Source: Bacteroidales bacterium UBA4893 (lineage in GTDB: Bacteria; Bacteroidota; Bacteroidia; Bacteroidales; P3). Taken from it: a stretch of DNA of 64,000 bases. A program made the translations under genes and the position numbers. Each line of letters starts with the position of its first letter. Position 1 is the first letter of the stretch. The notes below the pieces were generated by a model. It was given only the letters and a program-made list of their open reading frames with translations, ran no database searches and had not been told where the DNA came from. Positions 51,026-60,433 of the stretch are shown in pieces. The stretch covers positions 1-64,000 of the forward strand of contig DHCV01000013.1 in NCBI GenBank assembly GCA_002399025.1. The letters run 5' to 3'.

Positions 51026-52312
51026 CTACTGATATTTTCTTTTAAAGAACCACAAATCCTTTGCCGAAAATGATAATCCTAACCTAAAATAATCCTCTTT
51101 GATTAAATCATTTTCTTTAGTTCCTTTATTTATATATTCAAAACTTATGTTAATCAGAGTATTAGATTTTTTTATTGGCAATCCAATACCAAAGCTCACA
51201 CCAAGTTCATTAATTCTATTGTTATTGAATTCTAACATTCCGTTATCATAAAATGCACCAAATCTATATACTGCTTTTTGAAAATAACTACCATAAGCAT
51301 CAGGTTTCCATTCTCCACCTATAGATATTTTTAAATTATTTACAAAATTAGTATTTATATAATCTGATTGAAATTTAAAGTCAGACCAATTAATATAACG
51401 TCCATCAATACCCACATAGAGTTTATTAGTTTTTTCATAAGATAATCCAACCCCGATTGTTGAAGGGTATTGAATTGAATTTGATGAAGTTTCTTTATGG
51501 ATAGAGTCCTTCATATATTCATTACCTGCAGAAGAAGTAAATGTGTATCTTGAAATAATATTATCTGTAGGAAACTTTGATGCAAAGTCATAAATTGCCC
51601 CTAATCCAATCTTATCTCCATTTGGAAGTGGTTGGAAATATTGTAATCCAAGACTAAAATTGAAAGCATTAACATGGTAGTTGTTTTCTACCCTTGAAGA
51701 ATACATATATGTTGAATCGGGAAAAGCAATTGTTGAAGATTTATAGTAATTTCCAAAAATATATTCAAGATTTACTCCAAAAGAAAGGTTCTTAATTGGG
51801 GAGAAAGATGCTCCGAGCAGTGCTTTATTCAGTCCCCCAAGAGATTCGTACGATTTTGTATATTTCCCGATAATCGAATCGATGATTGTTTCGCTTGTGT
51901 TAAACTCTACCGAAGACATCGGAATAATTCCTAAGGCAAATTTAAACTTATTCCCAATAGGAAATCCTATAAAGATATGAGAAAGGCTTGTCTTGTTTCC
52001 GTTTGATTTATAGCTATTATTTGATAATGTAACCCATTCAGAATAAAACCCCACATCAAATACTAATGAAGTAGTGTCTATTCCGGCATAAGAAGCAGGA
52101 TTCAAATAGTTAATAGAGTTATTTCTGCTATATGTATAACCAACACCTCCCATAGCGTTGTTTATAGGGTTGTTGAAAATATTAGTTTCTCCAATTCCAA
52201 AGCGTGAATAAGGTGAACTAATTGAGCTTTGAGCTATAGAAAAGTTAGGAATAGTTACAAAAATTATTGTAACGATAACTATCACAAAATATAATTTTCT
52301 GTTGTTATGCAT
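51026..52312 (-). CDS. Outer-membrane beta-barrel protein
   Basis: A 428-residue exported protein with a signal peptide (LYFVIVIVTIIFVTIPNFSIAQ). The mature start SSISSPYSRFGIGET and NAMGGVGYTYSRNNSINYLNPASYAG resemble FadL/PorV-like barrels of Bacteroidetes. Many alternating strands follow (FSFGVNLEYIFGNYY, LSIGLQYF-type, LYVGIDGRYINWSDF), and the C-terminal part has INISFEYINKGTKEN and FRLGLSFSAKDLWFFKRKY. The function is unknown. The start is ATG 52310-52312, overlapping the coaX stop by 8 bp. Confidence 0.8.
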   Translation of the reverse strand: MHNNRKLYFVIVIVTIIFVTIPNFSIAQSSISSPYSRFGIGETNIFNNPINNAMGGVGYTYSRNNSINYLNPASYAGIDTTSLVFDVGFYSEWVTLSNNSYKSNGNKTSLSHIFIGFPIGNKFKFALGIIPMSSVEFNTSETIIDSIIGKYTKSYESLGGLNKALLGASFSPIKNLSFGVNLEYIFGNYYKSSTIAFPDSTYMYSSRVENNYHVNAFNFSLGLQYFQPLPNGDKIGLGAIYDFASKFPTDNIISRYTFTSSAGNEYMKDSIHKETSSNSIQYPSTIGVGLSYEKTNKLYVGIDGRYINWSDFKFQSDYINTNFVNNLKISIGGEWKPDAYGSYFQKAVYRFGAFYDNGMLEFNNNRINELGVSFGIGLPIKKSNTLINISFEYINKGTKENDLIKEDYFRLGLSFSAKDLWFFKRKYQ

Positions 52313-53030
52313 TAGTGTCAAGTATAATATTTAATCCCAAAAGAACTAATTGTTCTTCAAGTAATGTGTTTTCTAAAAAATAGTTTTGAAGGATTTTTGA
52401 ATCTCCTCCAGTAAAAATAACCTTCAAGTCAGAATACCTATTAGTATAATAATCTATAAACCCTTTCAATTCCATAACTGTACCATTCATTACTCCAGAA
52501 ATTATGGAGGAGTCGGTACTATTACCTATAATTTCCTGATTAAGAAAATTATCAATTAATAACGGCAAAGAACTCGTAAAAGTATTTAGTGCTTTATATT
52601 TCATATTTATACCAGGAGAAATTGAGCCTCCGTAATAAACTCCTTTATTGTCAATTAAGTCAATAGTTATACAGCTTCCAGCATCAATTACCAAACAATT
52701 TGTATTTGGAAACAGCTCTCTTACTCCAACTACTCCTGCTAATCTATCTTTTCCCAAGGTAGAAATAGTTGTGTATTTATTTGTTATAGGTACTTTGAGC
52801 TGATTATTAAATTCCAATACCAATAGTCGTGTATGTAAAAAATCTTTAAATTCTGTATTGAGTTTGCCAACGCTAGAAATAATAGACTTGTTAGTATTTG
52901 GAAAATTAAGAAGAACTTTTTCAATATCTTTAGCTGTGATATTATAAAAAGCTTCATAATAAACTATATCTCTATTATGAAAAACTCCAATCTTAGTTCT
53001 TGTGTTCCCTATATCTACAACTAAATTCAT
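52305..53030 (-). CDS. coaX: Type III pantothenate kinase
   Basis: A 241-residue CoaX that phosphorylates pantothenate, the first step of coenzyme A synthesis. Motifs: phosphate-binding LVVDIGNTRTKIG with Asp6, the PAAX-like GKDRLAGVVGVRELFP, the catalytic region LVIDAGSCITIDLID, YYGGSISPGINMKYKALNTFT, and VIFTGGDSKIL. The length is a little short but complete. It overlaps its upstream neighbour by 1 bp and the downstream barrel gene by 8 bp, so it is translationally coupled on both sides. Confidence 0.95.
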   Translation of the reverse strand: MNLVVDIGNTRTKIGVFHNRDIVYYEAFYNITAKDIEKVLLNFPNTNKSIISSVGKLNTEFKDFLHTRLLVLEFNNQLKVPITNKYTTISTLGKDRLAGVVGVRELFPNTNCLVIDAGSCITIDLIDNKGVYYGGSISPGINMKYKALNTFTSSLPLLIDNFLNQEIIGNSTDSSIISGVMNGTVMELKGFIDYYTNRYSDLKVIFTGGDSKILQNYFLENTLLEEQLVLLGLNIILDTNA

Positions 53031-53758
53031 TAATATTCTTCTTGTGTTTCCAATTTTGTCTCTTCAAGTTCTATGCCAGATATTTCTGAAGCCTCTTCAA
53101 AAGGGATTCTAAGTTTGGAGTTTAGCTCATCAAACGAATTATATTTTATATAATCTTCCCTCTCCATCCAACAATCATCAATATTTAAAGGATTATGATT
53201 TGCATCAAAGATTTCATAAGTCTTTTTTATTATCTCACTTTGAGAGTCAAAAAAATATTCTGAACGCTCAAAAGCTACTTGAGAACAAACAGAATTAAAT
53301 GTGCTATATTGACGGATAAACATTCTCGTTAATCCTTGCTCATCAAATATGCTTTCATAAATAAAATCCCAAGCTTGATTTTCATTCAAAATCATTTCTC
53401 CAACGTACATAACCTTATTGGAATTAGGATGAAAAATAACATCTATTTTCTTCCCAATATCAATCAAGTTTGTATTATCACCCTTTGGAACAATATTGTC
53501 TTCTCCATTAATTAAAATAAAATGATGAACCAAGCTATCTTTTTCTTTTAATAAATCCACATAACTCAAAAAATCTTCTCCTTGACTAATATATGACTTT
53601 AGAGTTTCATCTTTTAACTCAATAATTAATGACTCTTCGTCAACATATTCCTCAGCAATTGCTTCATATTCATACAAAACATTATTTGTATCAATTTCCT
53701 GAGAAAAGGATTCAATAGATAGAAAAATGAACAAGATAAAGAAAAATTGAAATCTCAT
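53030..53758 (-). CDS. Exported acidic protein of unknown function
   Basis: A 242-residue protein with a signal peptide (FQFFFILFIFLSIESFSQ). The mature part is rich in Glu and Asp. An acidic N-terminal stretch (EYEAIAEEYVDEESLIIELKDE) is followed by a domain with NSNKVMYVGEMILNENQAWDFIY, RMFIRQYSTFNSVCSQVAFERSEYFFD and a C-terminal Glu-rich tail. I do not recognise a family. It overlaps coaX by 1 bp and is 39 bp downstream of purL, so it probably opens the coaX-yciH run. Confidence 0.65.
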   Translation of the reverse strand: MRFQFFFILFIFLSIESFSQEIDTNNVLYEYEAIAEEYVDEESLIIELKDETLKSYISQGEDFLSYVDLLKEKDSLVHHFILINGEDNIVPKGDNTNLIDIGKKIDVIFHPNSNKVMYVGEMILNENQAWDFIYESIFDEQGLTRMFIRQYSTFNSVCSQVAFERSEYFFDSQSEIIKKTYEIFDANHNPLNIDDCWMEREDYIKYNSFDELNSKLRIPFEEASEISGIELEETKLETQEEY

Positions 53759-53797
53759 TAAGCTTAAAATAATTCTGTTACTAATAAGATTTTGTAA

Positions 53798-56029
53798 TTA
53801 ATTATTCATTCTCTTAGGGAATGAACCCTCATATTTTACTTTGTAATCCTGAATATTTCCAAAGTTTTCTTCATCAATAATTATTGAACCATTAGTTATT
53901 GTTCCAATTGTGCAGCAAGGAACCCCTGTAAGTCCAATCATATCTAAAAATTCTTCTTCTTTTTCTGGATCAATTGTAACAACAACTCTTCCTTGAGCTT
54001 CTCCAAAAAGATAAGAGTCAAGTCTTATTTCACTGTCAGTTAAAATGTCAAATCCTAAATTATTTGGCATTGCTGATTCAATTAATGTTGTAAATAAACC
54101 ACCATCACTAACATCATGAGCAGATGCAATAAGTCCTTCAAGGATTAATCCATTTAAAGTATGGTGTAAGTTATATTCTTCGTCAATATTGAAGTATGGA
54201 GCAGGAGATAATTTAACTCCTTTATAAGAGTAAAGATATTCTGAACAGTTAATATCATCAACAACTTTTCCTAATAAATAAATTGTTTGACCTTCTTTTT
54301 TAAAGTCTAATGTTGTTTGAAGATTTTTTTCAATAACTCCAATCATACCTATAACAGGAGTTGGGAAAACTGCCATTACTTCTCCATTTATTGAAGCTTG
54401 ATTGTAGAAACTTACATTACCTCCAGTTACTGGAGTATTGAATTTTCTACATGCTTCACCCATTCCTTTTACTGCATTAACAAATTGCCAATATGTTTCA
54501 GGAACGTAAGGATTTCCAAAGTTTAAGCAATTAGTAACAGCCAAAGGTTCTCCTCCACTACAAACAATATTTCTTGCTGCTTCAGCAACTGCAATTTGAG
54601 CTCCTATTTCAGGATTAGAATATACATAACGACCATTGCAATCTGTAGTCATTGCAATTGCATTTTGAGTTTCCTTAATGTTAACAATTGCTGCATCGGA
54701 AGGTCTATTTGTGGACATATTTTTAGTACCAACCATTGAATCGTATTGTTCATACACCCATCTTTTTGAAGCGATATTCGGATGTTGAATAATAAAGTCT
54801 GCAATTTTCTTACACTCTTCTAAATTTGGCTCTTCTATGCTGTCAATATTAAAATCAAATGTTTCTTTAAAATATTTTGGTTCTTTTGTTTCTCTGTCAT
54901 ATTGAGGAGCTCCTCCACCAAGAACTAAGGTTGAAGCAGGAACATCAGCAACCAAATCGCCATTCCAAAAGAAATGTAGTCTATCTCCTTGAGTAACTTC
55001 TCCAATATTAGCACAATTTAAGTCCCATTTCTTAAATATGTCTTCAACAACTTTTTCTTTTCCTTTTTGAACAACAACAAGCATTCTTTCTTGGCTTTCT
55101 GAAAGAAGAATTTCCCATGGTTCAATGTTCTTTTGTCTTAAAGGAACTTTATCTAAATAAATATTCATACCAGAAGAACCTTTTTCAGACATCTCAGATG
55201 TAGAACAGATAATTCCAGCTGCTCCCATATCTTGCATACCTACAACAGCACCACTTTTCCCTAATTCTAATGTAGCTTCTAAAAGTAATTTTTCTTGGAA
55301 AGGGTCTCCAACCTGAATTGAAGGAATATCATCAGCAGAATTTTCAGTAACATCAGCTGAAGCAAATGTAGTTCCATGTATTCCATCTTTGCCGGTTGAA
55401 GAACCAACTATATAAACAGGATTTCCTTCTCCCTTTGCAACTGCAGAAATCAAATCTTCCTTCTTCATTATACCAACACTCATGGCGTTAACCAAAGGAT
55501 TGTTTTCGTAGCAAGGGTCAAAAAATACTTCACCTCCAACTACTGGAACACCAAAAGCATTACCATAATCTCCAATTCCTTTAGTTACTCCTTTAACAAG
55601 CCATTGTGTGTGTGGATTGTCAATATCTCCAAAACGTAAAGAATTTAATTGAGCAATTGGTCTTGCTCCCATTGTGAATATATCTCTATTAATTCCACCA
55701 ACTCCTGTTGCAGCTCCTTGATAAGGCTCAACAGCAGAAGGGTGATTATGTGATTCTATCTTAAAAACGCAAGCTATTCCATTACCAACATCAACCATTC
55801 CAGCATTTTCTTCTCCAGCCTTAACCATTAATTGGTCTCCATCTCTTGGAAGCTTTTTGATTTGTTTTATAGAATTCTTATAGGAAGCATGTTCGCTCCA
55901 CATTACAGAATAAATGCTTAACTCCGTGAAATTGGGAGTGCGTCCAAGTATATCGCAAATTTGTTGAAATTCTTCAGGTAATAACCCTAATTCTTTAGCC
56001 GTTTCAACACTAACCATATTAGTACTCAT
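53798..56029 (-). CDS. purL: Phosphoribosylformylglycinamidine synthase (PurL, small type)
   Basis: A 743-residue PurL of the short type that works with separate PurQ and PurS. It converts FGAR to FGAM in purine synthesis. Motifs: MWSEHASYKNSIKQIKKLP, FKIESHNHPSAVEPYQGAATGVGG, DIFTMGARPIAQLNSLRFG, GGEVFFDPCY, GMQDMGAAGIICSTSEM and SAHDVSDGGLFTTLIES. It is complete. A minus-strand -7 box (TAACTTTG, 56058-56065) lies 29 bp upstream. No other pur gene is adjacent. Confidence 0.96.
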   Translation of the reverse strand: MSTNMVSVETAKELGLLPEEFQQICDILGRTPNFTELSIYSVMWSEHASYKNSIKQIKKLPRDGDQLMVKAGEENAGMVDVGNGIACVFKIESHNHPSAVEPYQGAATGVGGINRDIFTMGARPIAQLNSLRFGDIDNPHTQWLVKGVTKGIGDYGNAFGVPVVGGEVFFDPCYENNPLVNAMSVGIMKKEDLISAVAKGEGNPVYIVGSSTGKDGIHGTTFASADVTENSADDIPSIQVGDPFQEKLLLEATLELGKSGAVVGMQDMGAAGIICSTSEMSEKGSSGMNIYLDKVPLRQKNIEPWEILLSESQERMLVVVQKGKEKVVEDIFKKWDLNCANIGEVTQGDRLHFFWNGDLVADVPASTLVLGGGAPQYDRETKEPKYFKETFDFNIDSIEEPNLEECKKIADFIIQHPNIASKRWVYEQYDSMVGTKNMSTNRPSDAAIVNIKETQNAIAMTTDCNGRYVYSNPEIGAQIAVAEAARNIVCSGGEPLAVTNCLNFGNPYVPETYWQFVNAVKGMGEACRKFNTPVTGGNVSFYNQASINGEVMAVFPTPVIGMIGVIEKNLQTTLDFKKEGQTIYLLGKVVDDINCSEYLYSYKGVKLSPAPYFNIDEEYNLHHTLNGLILEGLIASAHDVSDGGLFTTLIESAMPNNLGFDILTDSEIRLDSYLFGEAQGRVVVTIDPEKEEEFLDMIGLTGVPCCTIGTITNGSIIIDEENFGNIQDYKVKYEGSFPKRMNN

Positions 56030-56578
56030 GATAAGGAAAATATTAATTTTTAAACTGCAAAGTTAGTAAATTCGGCTCAAAAGCCTAATAAAAAACAATC
56101 TATTTTTTAAATCTCTTCGCCTAAAACAAGGCTAAAAGCAAATCATATCAATAAAGTTTGATTGAATTAAAGAAGATATTCCCTAAATCTGAAAGAACTA
56201 AGTATAAATAGAAGAAAAAATTACTTCTCTATTCTAAGTCTTACTTCCCTTAAGGCTATAATTATTCCTACAAGCAATTATTTAAGATAAAATCCTTTAA
56301 TAAATCTACCGAAACTTCAGTTTAAAGTTACTAAATCCTGTTTAGAAATTTTTTTAAACTTATTTTAGCTCATGAAATGTCCTTATTTTAAACCACTAAA
56401 AACTAAGTTTGCTAATTGAAAATGAAAAGCTATTAAGTTTTTATTTTAATCAAATAAGATGGTTTTGTCAAAAAACTATAATATTTTTGCATAAATTAAT
56501 TGGGGAAAGAGAGAAATTGATTGATAACAAATAATAAGTGCAGACTTACCTCATTTAATTGTAATCAACTTATACATT
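56030..56578. other. Divergent intergenic region between purL and the GSCFA gene
   Basis: The 549-bp gap holds a -7 box for purL (TAACTTTG on the minus strand, 56058-56065) and one for the GSCFA gene (TATTTTTG, 56482-56489; a TTTG at 56464-56467 is 14 bp away, closer than usual). Between them a degenerate periodic structure may exist: CTTATTTTA-like units align at about 56295, 56315, 56338, 56359, 56382 and 56403, 20-23 bp apart, including CTAAA/TTTAG (56331-56345) and GTCCTTATTTTA (56379-56390). No gene or RNA is recognised. Confidence 0.45.
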
Positions 56579-57520
56579 ATGATATTTAGAACAGAAATTA
56601 CTCCTTTAAAGTCAAAACAAAACATTGACCATAAAGATAAAATAATGCTTATTGGCTCATGTTTTACTCAGAATATAGGAGAGAGGTTAATAAATAGTGG
56701 ATTTCAAACTTCTATTAATCCTTTTGGAATAATATATAATTCATTCACCATTTCTCAGTGTTTGGATTATGTTTTGGAAAACAAACCCTTTACAATAGAT
56801 GATTTGATAGAAAATAATGGTTGGTATTCCTATTCTCATCATGGTTCATTTAAAGGACATACTCCAGAAGAATTATTAGATAAGATAAACAGTGAAATTG
56901 CCCAAAGCCACAAATTTATAAAAGAAACAAAATATCTAATCCTCACTCTTGGCACTTCATGGATTTATACTCACAATGAAACAAATAAGATAATGGGTAA
57001 TTGTCATAAAATACCTTCTTCTCAATTTACTAAAAGCCTTCTAAGTATAGAAAAGACAATAGAAGTTCTTTCCGAAAGCCTTGATAAATTTCTAAAAACA
57101 ACTAATCAAAATAATCCCAAAATTATATTTACTATTTCTCCAATAAGGCACATTAAGGACGGATATAGAGAAAATCAATTAAGTAAATCAATGCTTCATG
57201 TTGCTGTTGAAGAACTACTAAAACAAAATCCAAAAATAGATTACTTCCCTTCCTATGAATTAATGATGGATGACCTCAGGGATTATCGTTTTTACGAATC
57301 AGATATGTTGCATCCAACTCCTCAAGCAGTTGATTATATATGGCAAAAGTTTTCTCAGACCTATTTTAGTTATGATACAATATCATTATGTAAGGAGTTT
57401 GAGAAACTTCATAAATTAAAACATCATCGTCCCTTTGATATAACAACCAAAGATTATCAAATGCATCTGCAAAGAATTAAAGACTTGGAAGAGGAATTAG
57501 AGAAAAAAAGATTTATTTAA
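56579..57520 (+). CDS. GSCFA domain protein
   Basis: A 313-residue cytoplasmic protein of the GSCFA family, found mainly in Bacteroidetes and alphaproteobacteria. The name-giving motif is MLIGSCFTQNIGERL (about residues 25-39), followed by NPFGIIYNSFTISQCLDYVL, NNGWYSYSHHGSF, LILTLGTSWIYTH, NCHKIPSSQF, FTISPIRHIKDG and DMLHPTPQAVDYIW, a GDSL/SGNH-hydrolase-like set with Ser, Asn and the final Asp-x-x-His (DMLH). It may be an esterase; the substrate is unknown. cutC starts 3 bp downstream. Confidence 0.9.
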   Translation: MIFRTEITPLKSKQNIDHKDKIMLIGSCFTQNIGERLINSGFQTSINPFGIIYNSFTISQCLDYVLENKPFTIDDLIENNGWYSYSHHGSFKGHTPEELLDKINSEIAQSHKFIKETKYLILTLGTSWIYTHNETNKIMGNCHKIPSSQFTKSLLSIEKTIEVLSESLDKFLKTTNQNNPKIIFTISPIRHIKDGYRENQLSKSMLHVAVEELLKQNPKIDYFPSYELMMDDLRDYRFYESDMLHPTPQAVDYIWQKFSQTYFSYDTISLCKEFEKLHKLKHHRPFDITTKDYQMHLQRIKDLEEELEKKRFI

Positions 57521-57523
57521 GAA

Positions 57524-58279
57524 ATGAAAACTAAATTTGAAGTTGAGGTTTGTGTTGATTCAATTGAATCGGCAATTGTAGCTGAAAATGCTGGAGCAAA
57601 TAGAATTGAGCTTTGTTCATCTTTGGCAGAAGGGGGCTTAACACCTTCTTATGCATTAATAGCACTTGCAAAGGGAAAATTAAATATCCCAATTATGGCA
57701 ATGATACGTCCAAGAGCAGGGGATTTTTACTATTCTGAACTTGAATTTGAAGTGATGAAAAAAGATATTCTTTGTTGCAAGGAATTGAATGTTGATGGAG
57801 TTGTTTTTGGAATGCTAACCCCTCAAGGGAAAGTTGACAAGGAAAGGACAAAAGAATTAGTTACTCTTGCCAATCCTATGAAGGTTTGTTTTCATAGAGC
57901 AATTGATATGACTAATAACTATTTTGAAGCGTTTGAAGATATAATTGAATGTGGTTGTACAAGAGTTCTGACTTCTGGAAAAGAGAATAAGGCTGTTTTG
58001 GGATTAGATAATATTGCCAAAATTCAACTTGACTCCAAAGGAAGAATAGAAGTGATGGCAGGCTCAGGAGTTAGTGCTGATAATGCAAAAGAAATATACT
58101 CCAAAACCATGATTAATCATTTCCATTTAAGTGCAAAAACAATTAAAGAAAGCAAAATGGAATATAGAAACAAAGGTGTGAGTATGTCAGATGATGATTT
58201 CAATAAGGAATATGATATTCCATTTACCGACTCAAAGAAGATAGAAGCAATAATTGAAGTATTAAAGGAATTAATCTAA
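57524..58279 (+). CDS. cutC: CutC family protein
   Basis: A 251-residue TIM-barrel protein of the CutC family. Motifs: EVCVDSIESAIVAENAGANRIELC, EGGLTPSYALI, IMAMIRPRAGDFYYSELE, VDGVVFGMLTPQGKVD, VCFHRAIDMT and VLTSGKENKAVLG, with VMAGSGVSADNA. CutC was first linked to copper tolerance in E. coli, but the molecular role is unclear and no copper genes are nearby. It is the second gene after GSCFA and ends at a bidirectional terminator. Confidence 0.94.
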   Translation: MKTKFEVEVCVDSIESAIVAENAGANRIELCSSLAEGGLTPSYALIALAKGKLNIPIMAMIRPRAGDFYYSELEFEVMKKDILCCKELNVDGVVFGMLTPQGKVDKERTKELVTLANPMKVCFHRAIDMTNNYFEAFEDIIECGCTRVLTSGKENKAVLGLDNIAKIQLDSKGRIEVMAGSGVSADNAKEIYSKTMINHFHLSAKTIKESKMEYRNKGVSMSDDDFNKEYDIPFTDSKKIEAIIEVLKELI

Positions 58280-58307
58280 TAAGGAACAAATTTTTTATTC
58301 CTTATTA
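58277..58307. terminator. Bidirectional terminator between cutC and the propeller gene
   Basis: TAATAAGGAA (58277-58286) pairs with TTCCTTATTA (58298-58307) around an A/T-rich loop, between two convergent genes. The left arm includes the cutC stop codon. Confidence 0.65.
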
Positions 58308-59852
58308 TTAATCCTCTCTTTTAACAATTTGATTAAGGTCAATCTCTAAAAGGCTATTTTCGTTTTTACCATAAAGTTTTCCTTGACTAATTATGGCATA
58401 ATAGAAGTTAGGCAGGTGTAAAACAGGTGTTCCTTCTTTGTTTATCAATATTGTTAGAGTGTCTTGAGTTAAAATTTCAAATTCATTATATTTTGAATCC
58501 AAAAAATAAAGCTCCTCATAAGGTTTTTCTTCAATGGTTTCAAAGCGAGAATTTAATAATTGGATATAACCAGTTGAGAAAGTAATACAATAGTTGTTTT
58601 TCTCCTCTTTAATCAATGGTTGATAAATTGAATTATTGTTATAATAAACATTACTATCAACAAAAGAAGTTATATTCCCATAATTCTTAGTGTTAAACTT
58701 TCTATTTGAGATAAATTCTCCATCAATTAAACTATATTGTGAAATTCCATTGTCGTAAAGAAAGATAATTCTATCCTTTTTTATTTTATAATCCAAAACA
58801 GACTCTCCTTCCAACATAAGAGAGTAAATTAAATTTCCATTACTTTCATTATATGCCTTAAGATATGGCTTCCCGTATTCAATCTTTTTGCCTTCTTTCT
58901 TTGCATAACCATAATTGACCATATAAAGAACAGAATCCTTCTTAAATAGATTTGAATGGCTAATATCTTTTTTAGCTAATTCCACTTCCCATAAAGTTTT
59001 GGTTTCATTATCTATTTTAGATAGTTTTTTTCTTGAAGCAAAGAAAATGGCTGAAGAATCAATTAGTACATTGGAACGAATATTATTCACAACGCTTGGC
59101 TCTACATCAGGAATTTCGTAGGAGTCTATCAATATTGCTAAAGCAATACTTGCTGCAGAAACAATAATAACTCCAGTATAATCCTTATCGTCAGTTGTGG
59201 CTTTAAAGTCTATACCTTTCCCATCATTAATATTAAGGGTATGAAAGCCATTAGCATAAATTAAATATAAAGAATCGTTAACAGATTGAATATCCTCCCA
59301 ACCATTCTCATTTTCAATTTCCCTTTTCCAAAGAGAATTTCCAGTGGAAATGTCAATGGCTTCAAGCTTTTTTGAGTTTTGGGAATTTGGATAAGTTAAT
59401 GCAATTTTCTTTTTTGGAATAGAATAGTAAAGATTTCTATCTGAATGCCACAATTCTTTTCCATTGCGAATATTCCAAAGTTCAATATCGTTGTTTGCAT
59501 AATAAACCAAAAGAGAATCAAGTTGATAGAAATTATGATTGTCGTAAGAAATAGTTTTATTCCATAATATCTCATTCTTATCAAAATCAAATACTAATAT
59601 ATTCCCTTCTGATTTGTATTCCTTTTTATTCTTAGCGAGCTTTCTTAATGATATGGTTGTAGTGTTTGAAGAGGAGTCTATATAAAAGTTATAAACTCTA
59701 TCCTCAAAAGTATATACCTTAGCTTTAATATCAGTATTTGTAATTAAATTCTTTGTGAGAATAGTATCTGAAGTTAAATTTATAGCCTCTTTTTGAGAAA
59801 AAGATTGCTGAGTAAAGATAAGTGTTAGAAAAGCTATTAAAAGAACTCTCAT
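58308..59852 (-). CDS. Exported PQQ-like beta-propeller protein
   Basis: A 514-residue protein with a signal peptide (VLLIAFLTLIFTQQSFSQ). It contains PQQ/WD-like blades, each with a trailing aromatic motif: NILVFDFDKNEILWNKTIS, DIELWNIRNGKELWHSD, LEAIDISTGNSLWKREI, LSKIDNETKTLWEVEL, LKAYNESNGNLIYSLML. A hydrophobic stretch in the middle (GVIIVSAASIALAILI) might be a membrane anchor, which is unusual inside a propeller. The function is unknown; a surface or periplasmic binding role is likely. It lies 11 bp after the TM2 gene. Confidence 0.72.
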   Translation of the reverse strand: MRVLLIAFLTLIFTQQSFSQKEAINLTSDTILTKNLITNTDIKAKVYTFEDRVYNFYIDSSSNTTTISLRKLAKNKKEYKSEGNILVFDFDKNEILWNKTISYDNHNFYQLDSLLVYYANNDIELWNIRNGKELWHSDRNLYYSIPKKKIALTYPNSQNSKKLEAIDISTGNSLWKREIENENGWEDIQSVNDSLYLIYANGFHTLNINDGKGIDFKATTDDKDYTGVIIVSAASIALAILIDSYEIPDVEPSVVNNIRSNVLIDSSAIFFASRKKLSKIDNETKTLWEVELAKKDISHSNLFKKDSVLYMVNYGYAKKEGKKIEYGKPYLKAYNESNGNLIYSLMLEGESVLDYKIKKDRIIFLYDNGISQYSLIDGEFISNRKFNTKNYGNITSFVDSNVYYNNNSIYQPLIKEEKNNYCITFSTGYIQLLNSRFETIEEKPYEELYFLDSKYNEFEILTQDTLTILINKEGTPVLHLPNFYYAIISQGKLYGKNENSLLEIDLNQIVKRED

Positions 59853-59863
59853 AAATTGGAATT

Positions 59864-60202
59864 TTAATTCATTGTAACGTAATTGCCGTCCTTGTCTTTA
59901 AATTGTCCTAAGATAATAAATATAATATCCACAATATACCAAATTCCAAAACCGCCACATGTTATAATCATCAATATAGCAGTTCCATATTTTCCGTGAT
60001 AGAATCTATGTGCTCCAAAATAACCCAAAATAACGCAAAGCAAAAGAGTTATTAGCCACTGAGAATTCATTTCTGCATTAATTTTTTGTGGATTATTGTT
60101 TGAGAAACGGCTTTGTCTTTCACCACATTTAGGACAGGTTTCTGCTTGTTTGTCAATAATTGCACCGCAGTTATGACAATACTTTTCATAATCTTTTTTC
60201 AT
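59864..60202 (-). CDS. TM2 domain protein with N-terminal zinc ribbon
   Basis: A 112-residue membrane protein. The N-terminal zinc ribbon is CHNCGAIIDKQAETCPKCG (CxxC...CxxC), and the TM2 domain follows: WLITLLLCVILGYFGAHRFYHGKYG, then TAILMIITCGGFGIWYIVDIIFII with the DI-rich second helix. TM2 proteins are widespread and of unknown role. The start is ATG 60200-60202: the frame's TTG at 60226 lies in the -7 box TATCTTTG (60224-60231, minus strand). It probably shares a transcript with the propeller gene. Confidence 0.88.
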   Translation of the reverse strand: MKKDYEKYCHNCGAIIDKQAETCPKCGERQSRFSNNNPQKINAEMNSQWLITLLLCVILGYFGAHRFYHGKYGTAILMIITCGGFGIWYIVDIIFIILGQFKDKDGNYVTMN

Positions 60203-60223
60203 AATGATATTTATTTGATTTGG

Positions 60224-60231
60224 CAAAGATA
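60224..60231 (-). promoter_or_regulatory. -7 promoter box of the TM2 gene
   Basis: CAAAGATA on the plus strand reads TATCTTTG on the minus strand, 22 bp before the ATG. It decides against the upstream TTG start. Confidence 0.55.
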
Positions 60232-60433
60232 GAAAAAAGATTCTAAACTTTAAATGAATTTTTTGGGTTTCATTTTGTTAATCTATCGATAAAGATATTT
60301 TTTTCGGCAAAAAAGATATTTATATTTTATGTCTGTAGTCTGAAAATAAATTTGTATATTTGCATATCAAAATTACTCTAAATAAATTCAGTAGAGTTAA
60401 ATTAAAGAAATATCCCTAAAATTTATTAAAATA

